A stretch of 64,000 nucleotides of DNA from Candidatus Sericytochromatia bacterium S15B-MN24 CBMW_12 (GTDB taxonomy: Bacteria; Cyanobacteriota; Sericytochromatia; S15B-MN24; UBA4093): contig DAZV01000051.1 of NCBI GenBank assembly GCA_002083825.1, positions 46,627 through 110,626 on the forward strand, read 5' to 3'. A program made the position numbers and the translations under genes. Positions within the stretch are counted from its first letter, which is position 1. Every line of letters starts with the position of its first letter. Below are positions 34,075 to 42,126 of this stretch, piece after piece. The notes beneath the pieces are model-generated. The model worked only from the letters and a program-made list of their open reading frames with translations. It ran no database searches and was not told where the DNA came from.

Positions 34075-34533
34075 ATGACTCCCCGCCGCATCGCGATCGC
34101 CCTAGGAACCATCGTCGTACTCGCCACTGGCTTCACGCTGGCCTTTGCCTTCCCTCAGGTCTTCGCGCCGCCGCCCGCACCGATCCCGATCGAGGCGGGA
34201 ATCTACAGTCCCCTGGCGCTCACCCCCGCCGAGGTCAAGGTCCGCCAGGATCGCGGGGAGCGGATCCTGCTCGCGGACGTGCGCGGCAAGAGCTCCTTCG
34301 AGGAAAAACACATCGCGGGCGCACGGGCCATGCCGGCCTCGGAGAGCAAGACATGGGGCCCTCGCCTGGATCCCGCCGAGCTGGTGGTCTTCTACTGCAG
34401 CTGTCCTGACGAGGGTTCGAGCACCGGCACGGCGCGAATTGCCGAAGAGTCCTACGGCTTCAAGAACGTCGCCGTGCTCAAGGGCGGGTTGAAGGCCTGG
34501 GAGAGCGCGGGTTACCCGATCACCAAGCGTTAA
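34075..34533 (+). CDS. Membrane-anchored rhodanese-like protein
   Basis: The 152-residue product has an N-terminal membrane helix or signal (IAIALGTIVVLATGFTLAFA) and a single rhodanese fold. It shows ILLADVRGKSSFEEKHIAGA, then the active-site Cys region VVFYCSCPDEGSSTGTA and VLKGGLKAWESAGYP. It may move sulfur or act in redox signalling at the envelope. AGGAGG precedes the ATG at 34075; the longer frame upstream overlaps the esterase in another frame and is discounted. Confidence 0.85.
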   Translation: MTPRRIAIALGTIVVLATGFTLAFAFPQVFAPPPAPIPIEAGIYSPLALTPAEVKVRQDRGERILLADVRGKSSFEEKHIAGARAMPASESKTWGPRLDPAELVVFYCSCPDEGSSTGTARIAEESYGFKNVAVLKGGLKAWESAGYPITKR

Positions 34534-34549
34534 AAAAATCGAGCTGAAC

Positions 34550-34588
34550 GCGTCGAGCGCCCCCGCGGAATGCGGGGGCGCTCGACGC
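34550..34588 (+). terminator. Bidirectional terminator hairpin
   Basis: The perfect 17-bp stem (34550-34566 and 34572-34588) with a 5-nt loop lies between the converging rhodanese and M20 genes. A run of A at 34532-34538 precedes it, giving a U-run for minus-strand transcripts. Confidence 0.78.
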
Positions 34589-34600
34589 ATGGGGAGAACG

Positions 34601-35782
34601 TTACGAAGCGAGCATGTCCATGGCGGCCTGAACGAGGACTTGAACCCCGATGGGCAGGGCCTCCTCGTCGAGGTCGAACGCGGGGTGGTGGTGGGGGTTG
34701 GTCAAGCCCTTGGCGGGATTGGCCGAGCCGAGAAAGAAGAAGCAGCCGGGCACCTTCTGGAGGAAGAAGGCCATGTCTTCGCCCCCCATGCTGGCCTCGG
34801 CGTCGATGACGTTTTCCAGGCCGACCACCTTGGCGGCGGCGTGGCGGACGACCTCGGTGGCCAGGGGATCGTTGAGGGTCGCGGGGTAGACCCGGTGGTA
34901 CTCGAGTTCGTACTCGGCACTCATGGCGGAGGTGACGCCGCGGACGATCCGTTCGATCATGCCGGGAAGCGCCATTCCGACCTCGGGACTGAAGGATCGG
35001 ACGGTGCCGGTCATGGTGACCTCGTGGGCGATGACGTTGTGGCGCTCTCCACCGTGGATGGTGCCGATGGTGAGCACGGCGGAGTCCATGGGAGAGACCT
35101 GGCGGGAGACGACGCTCTGAAGGGCTGAGACCACCTGAGCGGCCGCCGTGACGGCGTCCACCGAGAGGTGGGGCATGGCGCCGTGGCCTCCCCGTCCACG
35201 GATGGTCAGGGAGAATTCGTCGGTATTGGCCATGATGGGGCCCGCTTTGAGCCCGATCTGCCCGACCGGCAAGAGGTTCCAGACGTGCAGGGCGAGGGCG
35301 GCGTCGACATGGGGATTTTCCAGCACGCCTTCATGGATCATCGGCAGGGCGCCGCCGGGGCCTTCTTCGGCCGGTTGAAAGACGAGCTTGACGACGCCGT
35401 CGAAGTCGGCCCGGCGGGCATGGAGGATCCGGGCCACGGCGAGGAGCATGGCGGCGTGGGCATCGTGGCCGCAGGCGTGCATGACTCCCGGGTTGCGCGA
35501 GCGATAGGGGACGTCGTTGCGTTCGGCGACGGGCAACGCGTCGATGTCGGCACGCAGGAGGATGGTCTTGCCGGGGATTCTACCGCGGATGAGGGCGACG
35601 ACGCCGGTCTTGGCGACTCCGGTCTGGATCTCGTCGATGCCGGCGGCCCGGAGGGCCTTGGCGATGCGGGCCGCGGTCCGCGTCTCTTCGAATCCCAGCT
35701 CCGGGTACATGTGAAAGTCGCGCCGGTCCTGGGTCATCTGGTCAGCGAGCGCCTTTACGTCGTCGTCGAGAGCAAGTGCCAT
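34601..35782 (-). CDS. M20-family amidohydrolase (N-acyl-amino-acid deacylase type)
   Basis: The 393-residue cytoplasmic enzyme should hydrolyse N-acyl amino acids or peptides with two metal ions. Motifs: RRDFHMYPELGFEE, LLRADIDALP, the metal-binding HACGHDAH, QPAEEGPGG with the catalytic Glu pair, and a late His in NPHHHPAFD. The start at 35782 is chosen because AGGAG lies 6 nt upstream; an ATG two codons earlier overlaps that site. A promoter with TACACT (35820-35815) and a TTAACC box 16 nt further upstream is plausible. Confidence 0.92.
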   Translation of the reverse strand: MALALDDDVKALADQMTQDRRDFHMYPELGFEETRTAARIAKALRAAGIDEIQTGVAKTGVVALIRGRIPGKTILLRADIDALPVAERNDVPYRSRNPGVMHACGHDAHAAMLLAVARILHARRADFDGVVKLVFQPAEEGPGGALPMIHEGVLENPHVDAALALHVWNLLPVGQIGLKAGPIMANTDEFSLTIRGRGGHGAMPHLSVDAVTAAAQVVSALQSVVSRQVSPMDSAVLTIGTIHGGERHNVIAHEVTMTGTVRSFSPEVGMALPGMIERIVRGVTSAMSAEYELEYHRVYPATLNDPLATEVVRHAAAKVVGLENVIDAEASMGGEDMAFFLQKVPGCFFFLGSANPAKGLTNPHHHPAFDLDEEALPIGVQVLVQAAMDMLAS

Positions 35783-35883
35783 CAGCATCTCCTATCCGAA
35801 GAGGGAACCCTTCCAGTGTACCACTCGCTCTGTTTGGGTTAAGGCTTGAGGGTGGGCGGAGGGTTCCTTGCGTGGAGAATAGC

Positions 35884-35912
35884 TTGAATGGGAGGGGGGC
35901 TTGGCGTAGAAT
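35884..35912 (+). promoter_or_regulatory. Putative ferredoxin promoter
   Basis: TTGAAT (35884-35889), 17-nt spacer, TAGAAT (35907-35912); the predicted leader is about 50 nt. Confidence 0.5.
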
Positions 35913-35969
35913 CCTCATGTTCCCCGCGTGGGAGCCAAGCGATGAAACAAGCAAGGGGTTCGATTCACC

Positions 35970-36206
35970 ATGGCCGACAAATCACAAGCATTCCCCGATA
36001 ACGTTCCCGGCAAGTACTACGTCGATGACACGTGCATCGTCTGCGGCGCGTGCGAAGCTGCCGCTCCCGACAACTTCAAGCTTTCCGACGACGGCAGCCA
36101 CGACGTGGTGTTCAGCCAGCCCGCCAACGAAGCCGAGGAAGAAGCATGCCGGGAGGCCATGGAAGGCTGCCCGGTAGGCTCCATCGGCGACGACGGAGAC
36201 ACCTAG
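35970..36206 (+). CDS. Single-cluster ferredoxin
   Basis: The 78-residue acidic protein has CIVCGAC and a distal GCPVGSI, so four cysteines are present for one 4Fe-4S cluster. The second set of a two-cluster ferredoxin is missing, as in monocluster ferredoxins. It is probably a low-potential electron carrier; no partner is adjacent. AAGGGG lies about 10 nt before the ATG, and a terminator follows. Confidence 0.88.
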   Translation: MADKSQAFPDNVPGKYYVDDTCIVCGACEAAAPDNFKLSDDGSHDVVFSQPANEAEEEACREAMEGCPVGSIGDDGDT

Positions 36207-36241
36207 GCGAACGAGCCGGGCTGGAACTCGCGAACGGGTCA

Positions 36242-36266
36242 CGCGGGGGCGATGCCCCCGCGTTTT
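36242..36266 (+). terminator. Ferredoxin terminator
   Basis: The 9-bp stem CGCGGGGGC/GCCCCCGCG (36242-36250 and 36254-36262) with a 3-nt loop is followed by TTTT. Confidence 0.85.
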
Positions 36267-36275
36267 CGTGGGCGC

Positions 36276-36587
36276 TCACTCCGTGGAGTGAACCAGCTTG
36301 CCCAGGTCCCCCCGGCTCAAGCCGAACTTCCCAGCCGCCAGATCCTTGGCTTCGCGCAGGCTGAGGTCGAGGTTCTCCGCGATCAGCAGGAAGGGTCTAC
36401 GCATCAAGGGATCCCCCTCCTCGCAGGTGCAGGCCTCCAGGATGCGCTGGTTGGCCTCGGTGAAGTGCCCCGCGTTGCGAAAGAGATCCCCGGTGAGCAC
36501 GTTCAGGTAGTAGCCCTTGCGATCTCGGATCTCCGGAAAGCTCAGGAATTCCCCTTCCCCCACCATCTGGACGTTCAAGCGTGCCAT
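36276..36587 (-). CDS. Hypothetical small protein
   Basis: The 103-residue product begins MARLNVQMVGEGE and has a mixed alpha/beta look, with CTCEEGD in the middle and a helical C-terminus (LSLREAKDLAAGKFGLSRGD). No signal peptide or known motif is visible. ACAGGAGGT lies 4-5 nt before the ATG at 36587, a strong site that rejects the longer upstream frame. Confidence 0.65.
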   Translation of the reverse strand: MARLNVQMVGEGEFLSFPEIRDRKGYYLNVLTGDLFRNAGHFTEANQRILEACTCEEGDPLMRRPFLLIAENLDLSLREAKDLAAGKFGLSRGDLGKLVHSTE

Positions 36588-36660
36588 AAGACCTCCTGTC
36601 TCCCGCCATGGGATCATAACCGTTAGGGCGGTGACCACCAACAAGCGAGGCACAGTCTCC

Positions 36661-36690
36661 TTGGCGGCCGGCGCATGACCTTGGTAGAAT
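36661..36690 (+). promoter_or_regulatory. Putative promoter of the UPF0173 gene
   Basis: TTGGCG (36661-36666), 18-nt spacer, TAGAAT (36685-36690). Confidence 0.45.
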
Positions 36691-36730
36691 ACCAGGCATC
36701 GCCCCCACGTTCTCGCATCAAGGAGGCCGC

Positions 36731-37465
36731 ATGACTCGCGACGGCAAGGCGCAACTGACCTGGCTCGGTCACTCCGCCTTCAAGTTGGTGACCCCCTCCG
36801 GAAAGTCCCTGCTCATCGACCCATGGATCATGGACAATCCCGCATGCCCCGAAAACCTGAAAGTGCTAGGCGCCCTCGACGCCATGCTCATCACCCACGG
36901 GCACCTCGATCACATCGGCGACGCCGTCACGATCGGCAAGAAAACAGGCTGCGCGGCGGTCGCCATTTTCGAGACGGCGCAATGGCTCGCCACCAAGGGC
37001 GTCGACGACACCCGCGGCATGAACAAGGGCGGCAGCCAGGATGTAGCCGATGTCCGGGTCACCATGGTCTCGGCCGATCACTCCTGCGGCATCCTCGACG
37101 GCGATCGGATCGTCTACGGCGGGGAAGCGGCGGGCTACGTCATCGAACTCAGCGACGGCTTCACGATCTACCATGCAGGCGACACCAACGTCTTCGGAGA
37201 CATGGCGCTCATCGGCGAGCTATACCGACCCGACGTCGCCCTCTTGCCCATCGGTGGCCTCTTCACCATGGGCCCCCGTGAAGCCGCCAAGGCCATCGAA
37301 CTCCTGGGGGTCAAGCAGGTCGTCCCGATGCACCACGGCACCTTTCCCGCCCTCCAAGGAACACCGAAGGCGCTGGCCGAACTCACGCGGCACATGGACG
37401 TGGACGTGCACGAACTCGCTCCCGGAGAGCGCTTCGTGTCCTCCCGCCCCAAAGGCCCCCGCTAG
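36731..37465 (+). CDS. UPF0173 family metal-dependent hydrolase
   Basis: The 244-residue MBL-fold protein begins LTWLGHSAFKL, the UPF0173 signature. It carries THGHLDHIGD, SADHSCG, YHAGDTNVFGDM and PMHHGTFP, giving a full two-metal site. The natural substrate of the family is not settled; related UlaG-like proteins open lactones. AAGGAGG precedes the ATG. It is monocistronic. Confidence 0.92.
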   Translation: MTRDGKAQLTWLGHSAFKLVTPSGKSLLIDPWIMDNPACPENLKVLGALDAMLITHGHLDHIGDAVTIGKKTGCAAVAIFETAQWLATKGVDDTRGMNKGGSQDVADVRVTMVSADHSCGILDGDRIVYGGEAAGYVIELSDGFTIYHAGDTNVFGDMALIGELYRPDVALLPIGGLFTMGPREAAKAIELLGVKQVVPMHHGTFPALQGTPKALAELTRHMDVDVHELAPGERFVSSRPKGPR

Positions 37466-37595
37466 GCGAAACGCCCGGCTCCCTTGCTTACTGCCCACCC
37501 CGATAACCGGGGAGGTTGACTTCCCTTCTTGACCATGATCGCCAACCAATCTCCATCAATTGACCCAAGGCGGCTCCTCCTTCCGCGAGTTAGAT

Positions 37596-37630
37596 TGGGG
37601 TCACCAGCCAAGCAATGGTTGGGAACCCCA
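37596..37630 (+). promoter_or_regulatory. Leader hairpin before lipoprotein gene
   Basis: Outer stem TGGGGT/ACCCCA (37596-37601 and 37625-37630) and inner stem CCAGCC/GGTTGG (37604-37609 and 37617-37622) form a two-part hairpin about 40 nt upstream of the ATG. It has no T-tract, so it may stabilise mRNA or regulate translation. Confidence 0.35.
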
Positions 37631-37670
37631 CGGAATTGCCGTACCAGAGGTATCAGAGAAGGAGAAAGCC

Positions 37671-38414
37671 ATGTCTCGCATCACGTTCCTGATCGCCGCC
37701 CTCGCCGGAACCCTCGCAATCCAAGCATGCGCGTTCAACCCTCCCAGCGCCCCGACGACCAACCAGAGCGGCCCCAGCATCGAACCCTCCGCCCAGTCGG
37801 CCACCCGGACCGGAACCGACATCCGGGTCAGCCTGGAAGGGACCCGCTACGCCACGCAGTACGTCAGCGGGGACATCGAGGAAATTCTCATCGGACTCTA
37901 CGACGTCAATCCCGGAAATCCGGTCGATCCGGACGCCAACCTGAACTTCGCCTTCTCGATTGGCGGATGGATGAAAACCGACAACGCGGCTCCCTATCAG
38001 ATGGCCGGCATGGAATACCCGCTGCCGTACTTCGATGACATCCGCTACCTCGTCGACCAACTCGCCGACAGCCCGAACTACGAATTTCACAACGGCCGAT
38101 ACATGATCCGCCATTTGACCAAGGCGGGTGGCGGCTACACCTCCCCTAGCGTTCACGAGGGCGTGACCTTTTACAACATCCCCGACGGCAACTACAAGAT
38201 CTTCGCCGCCGCCATCAAGAACGGGGTGATCATCGGTCGGGACGTCGAGGGCCTCGAGTTCGACGCCTCGGATCGCGTCTTCTACCAGGGCAACTCGGGA
38301 GCGAGCTACGTTCGCGCGAACCTGGTGCCCGTTCTCTGCCTGGAACTCGATCCTAACCCGGATGTCCCCACCAACGTGGGCATTCACGACGACGAATCGA
38401 CTCCAAGCTTCTAG
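37671..38414 (+). CDS. Lipoprotein of unknown function
   Basis: The 247-residue product has a lipoprotein signal (AALAGTLAIQAC) and a Thr/Ser/Pro-rich linker. The body is beta-rich and aromatic (VSLEGTRYATQYVSGDIEEI, GVTFYNIPDGNYKIFAAAI), reminiscent of Ig-like or carboxypeptidase-regulatory folds. No catalytic motif is recognised. AGAAGGAG lies 7 nt before the ATG; the open frame from 37560 lacks any signal and is rejected. Confidence 0.72.
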   Translation: MSRITFLIAALAGTLAIQACAFNPPSAPTTNQSGPSIEPSAQSATRTGTDIRVSLEGTRYATQYVSGDIEEILIGLYDVNPGNPVDPDANLNFAFSIGGWMKTDNAAPYQMAGMEYPLPYFDDIRYLVDQLADSPNYEFHNGRYMIRHLTKAGGGYTSPSVHEGVTFYNIPDGNYKIFAAAIKNGVIIGRDVEGLEFDASDRVFYQGNSGASYVRANLVPVLCLELDPNPDVPTNVGIHDDESTPSF

Positions 38415-38746
38415 CGTCCGAACCCACTCTCACGCCTAGCCTTCACCCCCCCGTTCCCGGTCGGGAGCGGGGGGATTTCACTCCCGCCGCCGGCCCTCCT
38501 GCTCGGGGATAACAACCCGATACGGAGGGTTAAGGATGCGCTAACCCGCATTTCCTGTTATCCTCTACTCAGGCAATGGCGCCATCCTCCGCTGGGATCC
38601 CGCGGGCTCGAAGACCTTTCGGCCTCTGGGAGCGCGCTTTGCTCGACTTCATCAGAGCACGCGACGATCCGCCGGCAGGCTGGTTTCGTCGCCAGTTACG
38701 TAGAACGGGGCCTTCGAGGCCTCACGTCGTCAAAGGAGCTTTCCCC
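38415..38746. other. Intergenic region before the pdh operon (332 bp)
   Basis: It holds the lipoprotein terminator (38446-38478), an interrupted inverted repeat GGGTTA/TAACCC at 38527-38547 that could be an operator, and an AT-richer stretch near 38550-38570 (TTTCCTGTTATCC) likely to include the pdh promoter. No ORF with a ribosome site precedes pdhA. Confidence 0.4.
38446..38478 (+). terminator. Terminator of lipoprotein gene
   Basis: A C-rich arm (CCCCCCCGTTCCCG) pairs with CGGGAGCGGGGGG with one G-U wobble, followed by ATTTC. Confidence 0.65.
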
Positions 38747-39766
38747 ATGGTGGATAAGCAGACCGCCCTGGATTGGTACCGGCAGATGGTCCTGATCCGG
38801 CGCTTCGAGGAGAAGTGCGCCGAGGGCTACGCCTATGCGAAGATCGGTGGCTTCCTGCACCTCTACATCGGCCAGGAGGCCGTCGCGGTGGGCGCTATCA
38901 GCGCGCTGAACGAGGATGACGACATCGTCACCCACTACCGCGACCACGGGCATGCGATCGCCCGCCGTCTGGACACCAATGCGCTCATGGCCGAGCTTTA
39001 CGGCAAGGAGACCGGTTGCAGCAAGGGCCGCGGCGGCTCCATGCACCTCGCCGACGCGTCCAAGCACTTCTGGGGAGGTTACGCCCTGGTCGGAGCCCAC
39101 CTGCCGATGGCCGTGGGCATGGCCATGCGCCACCAGTACACCGGCAGCCAGCAGGTCGCGATGACGATCTTCGGCGACGGCAGCAGCAACAACGGCGGCT
39201 TCCACGAGTCGCTCAACATGGCGGCCGTCTTCAAGCTTCCCGTCATCTTCCTGCTCGAGAACAACCTCTACTCGATGGGCGTCGCCATTCACCGGGACTC
39301 CGCCATCGAAGATCTCCACAAGCGCGCCATCGGCTACGGCATCCACGGCGAAGCCGTCGACGGCATGGACCCCCTGGCCATGTACGAGGCGACTCAAAGG
39401 GCGGCCGAGCGCTGCCGCCGAGGCGAAGGCCCCGTCCTCCTGGAAGCCAAGACCTACCGCTTCCGCGGCCACTCGATGGCCGACCCCGAGTACTACCGAG
39501 ACAAGGAAGAAGTCGAGTTCTGGCGCCAGCGCGATCCGATCGCCAACTGGAAACAACGCATGCTCGACGAAGGCCTCGCGACCGAGGCGGAGATCACGGC
39601 CCTCGACGAGTCCGTCGAGCGCGAGATGGAAGAGGCGGTCCGCTTCGCAGACGAGAGCCCCGATCCGGCGCTCGACACGCTCTGCGACTTCCTTTACGCG
39701 ACCCCCGTGGAGAACGGCGACCTCTGCCGTCAACAACAGGCCGAAAAGCCTGGCTACGCCCGATAG
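38747..39766 (+). CDS. pdhA: Pyruvate dehydrogenase E1 component, alpha subunit
   Basis: With E1-beta this thiamine-diphosphate enzyme decarboxylates pyruvate and reductively acetylates the lipoyl group of E2. The 339-residue protein shows GFLHLYIGQEAVAVG, HYRDHGHAIAR, GSMHLAD and the ThDP/Mg motif GDGSSNNGGFHESLN, then YRFRGHSMADPEYYR in the phosphorylation-loop position. The ATG at 38747 has AAAGGAG upstream; the longer frame to 38576 is not conserved. It is the first gene of a four-gene operon. Acetoin or branched-chain dehydrogenase are less likely alternatives. Confidence 0.94.
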   Translation: MVDKQTALDWYRQMVLIRRFEEKCAEGYAYAKIGGFLHLYIGQEAVAVGAISALNEDDDIVTHYRDHGHAIARRLDTNALMAELYGKETGCSKGRGGSMHLADASKHFWGGYALVGAHLPMAVGMAMRHQYTGSQQVAMTIFGDGSSNNGGFHESLNMAAVFKLPVIFLLENNLYSMGVAIHRDSAIEDLHKRAIGYGIHGEAVDGMDPLAMYEATQRAAERCRRGEGPVLLEAKTYRFRGHSMADPEYYRDKEEVEFWRQRDPIANWKQRMLDEGLATEAEITALDESVEREMEEAVRFADESPDPALDTLCDFLYATPVENGDLCRQQQAEKPGYAR

Positions 39767-39778
39767 GAGAGCCTCGCC

Positions 39779-40750
39779 ATGCCCGTCATTACTTACCGTG
39801 AAGCCCTTCGCCAGGCCCTGCGCGAAGAAATGCTCCGCGACGACTCCGTCTTCATCCTGGGCGAGGACATCGCCTACTACGGCGGCTCCTACGGCGTGAC
39901 CAAGGGATTCGTCGAGGAATTCGGCGAAAAGCGCATCAAGGACACCCCCATCTCGGAGACCGCCATCATCGGCGCCGCCACCGGGGCCGCCATGACCGGC
40001 CTGCGCCCCGTCGCCGAGATCATGAGCTTCAACTTCATCCTCCAGGCCATGGACCAGATCGTCAACCACTCCGCCAAGATCCACTACATGTTCGGCGGCC
40101 AGATGCAGGTCCCCATGGTCATCAGAACCCCCGCCGGCTGGAGCCAGCTCTCGGCAACCCACTCCCAGACCCTGGAGCTCATGCTCGCCTACGTGCCGGG
40201 CCTCAAGGTCGTCATGCCGAGCACCCCCTACGATGCCAAGGGCCTTCTCAAGGCAGCCATCCGCGACAACGATCCGGTGATCTTCATCGAGCACGCCCTG
40301 CTCTATGCCACCAAGGGCGAAGTCCCCGAAGAGGATTACGTCCTGCCCATCGGCAAGTCGGTCGTGCGCCGTCCCGGCAAGGACGTCACCCTCGTCTCCT
40401 ACTCGCGCATGGCGCTGGAGTCGATGTCGGCCGCCGAAGAACTGGCCAAGGACGGTATCGACTGCGAGGTCATCGACCTTAGATGCTTGCGTCCCCTCGA
40501 CCTCGGACCGGTCCTCGAATCCCTGAAAAAGACCAACCGGGTGGTGGTGGCCGAGGAGGGCTGGAAGTCCTACGGCATCGGCGCCGAGATCTCCGCGCGG
40601 ATCATGGAGCAAGGCTTCGACGATCTCGACGCCCCCGTCAAGCGCGTCGCCGCCATCGAGATCCCCGATCCCTACAACAAGCACCTCGAATACCAGGCAT
40701 TCCCGCACAAGGCCGACGTGATCCAGGCCGTCCGGGAAGTACTCAAGTAG
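39779..40750 (+). CDS. pdhB: Pyruvate dehydrogenase E1 component, beta subunit
   Basis: The 323-residue partner of PdhA completes the E1 heterotetramer. It has the ThDP pyrimidine-binding Glu region ISETAIIGAATGAAM, FNFILQAMDQIVNHSAK, PMVIRTPAG, and the transketolase C-terminal fold (CEVIDLRCLRPLD, VVAEEGWKSYGIGAEI). It starts 12 nt after pdhA with AGGAGAG as ribosome site. Confidence 0.95.
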   Translation: MPVITYREALRQALREEMLRDDSVFILGEDIAYYGGSYGVTKGFVEEFGEKRIKDTPISETAIIGAATGAAMTGLRPVAEIMSFNFILQAMDQIVNHSAKIHYMFGGQMQVPMVIRTPAGWSQLSATHSQTLELMLAYVPGLKVVMPSTPYDAKGLLKAAIRDNDPVIFIEHALLYATKGEVPEEDYVLPIGKSVVRRPGKDVTLVSYSRMALESMSAAEELAKDGIDCEVIDLRCLRPLDLGPVLESLKKTNRVVVAEEGWKSYGIGAEISARIMEQGFDDLDAPVKRVAAIEIPDPYNKHLEYQAFPHKADVIQAVREVLK

Positions 40751-40777
40751 CCCCCTTCGCAATCGATGAGGTAAATC

Positions 40778-42124
40778 ATGGCCACGAACGTGCTCATGCC
40801 CAAGATGGGCTACGACATGACCGAAGGCAAGATCCTCCGCTGGCTCAAGCAGGAGGGTGACGCCGTCACCAAGGGCGAACCCATCGCCGAAATTCAAACC
40901 GACAAGGTGAACATCGAGATCGAAGCCTTCGCCGGCGGCGTCCTCGCCAAGATCCTTCACGGCGCCGACGCGGACGTGCCGGTCGGCGACGTCATCGGCA
41001 TCATCGCCGCCCCCGGCGAAAAGGTGGAAGTCCCCGCCGGATCCCCCGCTCAGCGCACCGCCGCCGAGACCGGCGTCTGCGGCGGCACCATGTACGAGGC
41101 GGGCTGCGGTGAGGGCGGTGAAGCCGTCGCCATCGAAGCAGGAGCCGGCTCGGGTGCCAAGGCCGTGCCCTTGGGCGTCTCCCCGTCGACTCCCATCGAG
41201 GAACCGAGCCGGGTGGCCCAGGCCAACGCCGAAGCCCGCCGCGCCGCCGAAGGCGCGCACGCACCGGTTCGCCGCGCCGGCGAACGCGTCAAGTCCTCCC
41301 CCTTGGCCCGCAAGATGGCCGCCGATCAGGGTGTCGACCTGGCCGACGTCGCCGGAACCGGCCCCGCCGGCCGCATCGTCAAGCGGGACGTGGAAGGCTT
41401 CAAACCCGTCCAACGGCCTGCAGCGTTCGTCCCCCAGGCCGGCGTCACCGAAGTTCCCCTCACCCGCATGCGCCAGGTGATCGCCCGCAAGCTCTCCGAG
41501 AGCAAGCAGACGGCCCCCCACTTCTACCTCACCAAGGCCATCGACATGACCGAAGCCGTCGCCTTCCGCGGCCTGGTCAACAAGAGCCTGACCGATACCC
41601 AGAAGGTCTCCTTCAACGACATGGTCATCAAGGCCGTCGCCAAGGCCCTCAAAACCCATGCCGGAGCCAACGCCTCCTGGGCCGGCGACCGGATCGTCCA
41701 GCATGACGCCATCAACGTCGGCATGGCCGTCGCCCTGCCCGAGGGACTGGTGGTGCCCGTCCTCAACGACGCCTACGGCAAGACCCTCTCGCAGATCGCC
41801 GAGGCCGCCAAGGACCTGGCCGCCCGCGCCAAGGAAAACCGCCTGCGCCCCGACGAATTCTCCGGCGGAACCTGCACGGTCAGCAACCTCGGCATGTTCG
41901 ACGTCGAGTCCTTCACCGCCATCATCAACCCCCCCGAATCCGCCATCCTCGCGGTGGGCTCCATCATCAAGGAACCCGTCGTCCGCAACGACGAGGTCGT
42001 CGTCCGCTCGATGATGCGCATCACCCTCTCCAGCGATCACCGCGTGATCGACGGCGCCCTCGCAGCCCAGTTCCTCGGCGAGGTCAAACGCCTCCTCGAA
42101 TCTCCCCTTCTCCTGGTGGTCTAG
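40778..42124 (+). CDS. pdhC: Pyruvate dehydrogenase E2, dihydrolipoamide acetyltransferase
   Basis: E2 forms the complex core and passes acetyl groups to CoA. The 448-residue protein has one N-terminal lipoyl domain (lipoylated Lys in EIQTDKVNIEIEA), an Ala/Gly-rich linker containing an unusual Cys/Gly patch (GVCGGTMYEAGCGEGGE), a subunit-binding domain (SSPLARKMAADQGVDLADV), and the catalytic domain ending SSDHRVIDGA with the active His. The single lipoyl domain resembles Gram-positive, cyanobacterial and mitochondrial E2. It starts 27 nt after pdhB. Confidence 0.95.
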   Translation: MATNVLMPKMGYDMTEGKILRWLKQEGDAVTKGEPIAEIQTDKVNIEIEAFAGGVLAKILHGADADVPVGDVIGIIAAPGEKVEVPAGSPAQRTAAETGVCGGTMYEAGCGEGGEAVAIEAGAGSGAKAVPLGVSPSTPIEEPSRVAQANAEARRAAEGAHAPVRRAGERVKSSPLARKMAADQGVDLADVAGTGPAGRIVKRDVEGFKPVQRPAAFVPQAGVTEVPLTRMRQVIARKLSESKQTAPHFYLTKAIDMTEAVAFRGLVNKSLTDTQKVSFNDMVIKAVAKALKTHAGANASWAGDRIVQHDAINVGMAVALPEGLVVPVLNDAYGKTLSQIAEAAKDLAARAKENRLRPDEFSGGTCTVSNLGMFDVESFTAIINPPESAILAVGSIIKEPVVRNDEVVVRSMMRITLSSDHRVIDGALAAQFLGEVKRLLESPLLLVV

Positions 42125-42126
42125 CC

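Noticed and set aside
38696..42040. 1,114-codon open frame antisense to the pdh operon
   Set aside because: It is a by-product of GC-rich third positions in pdhA-pdhC; the translation is low-complexity Gly/Asp/Val and no ribosome site was seen.
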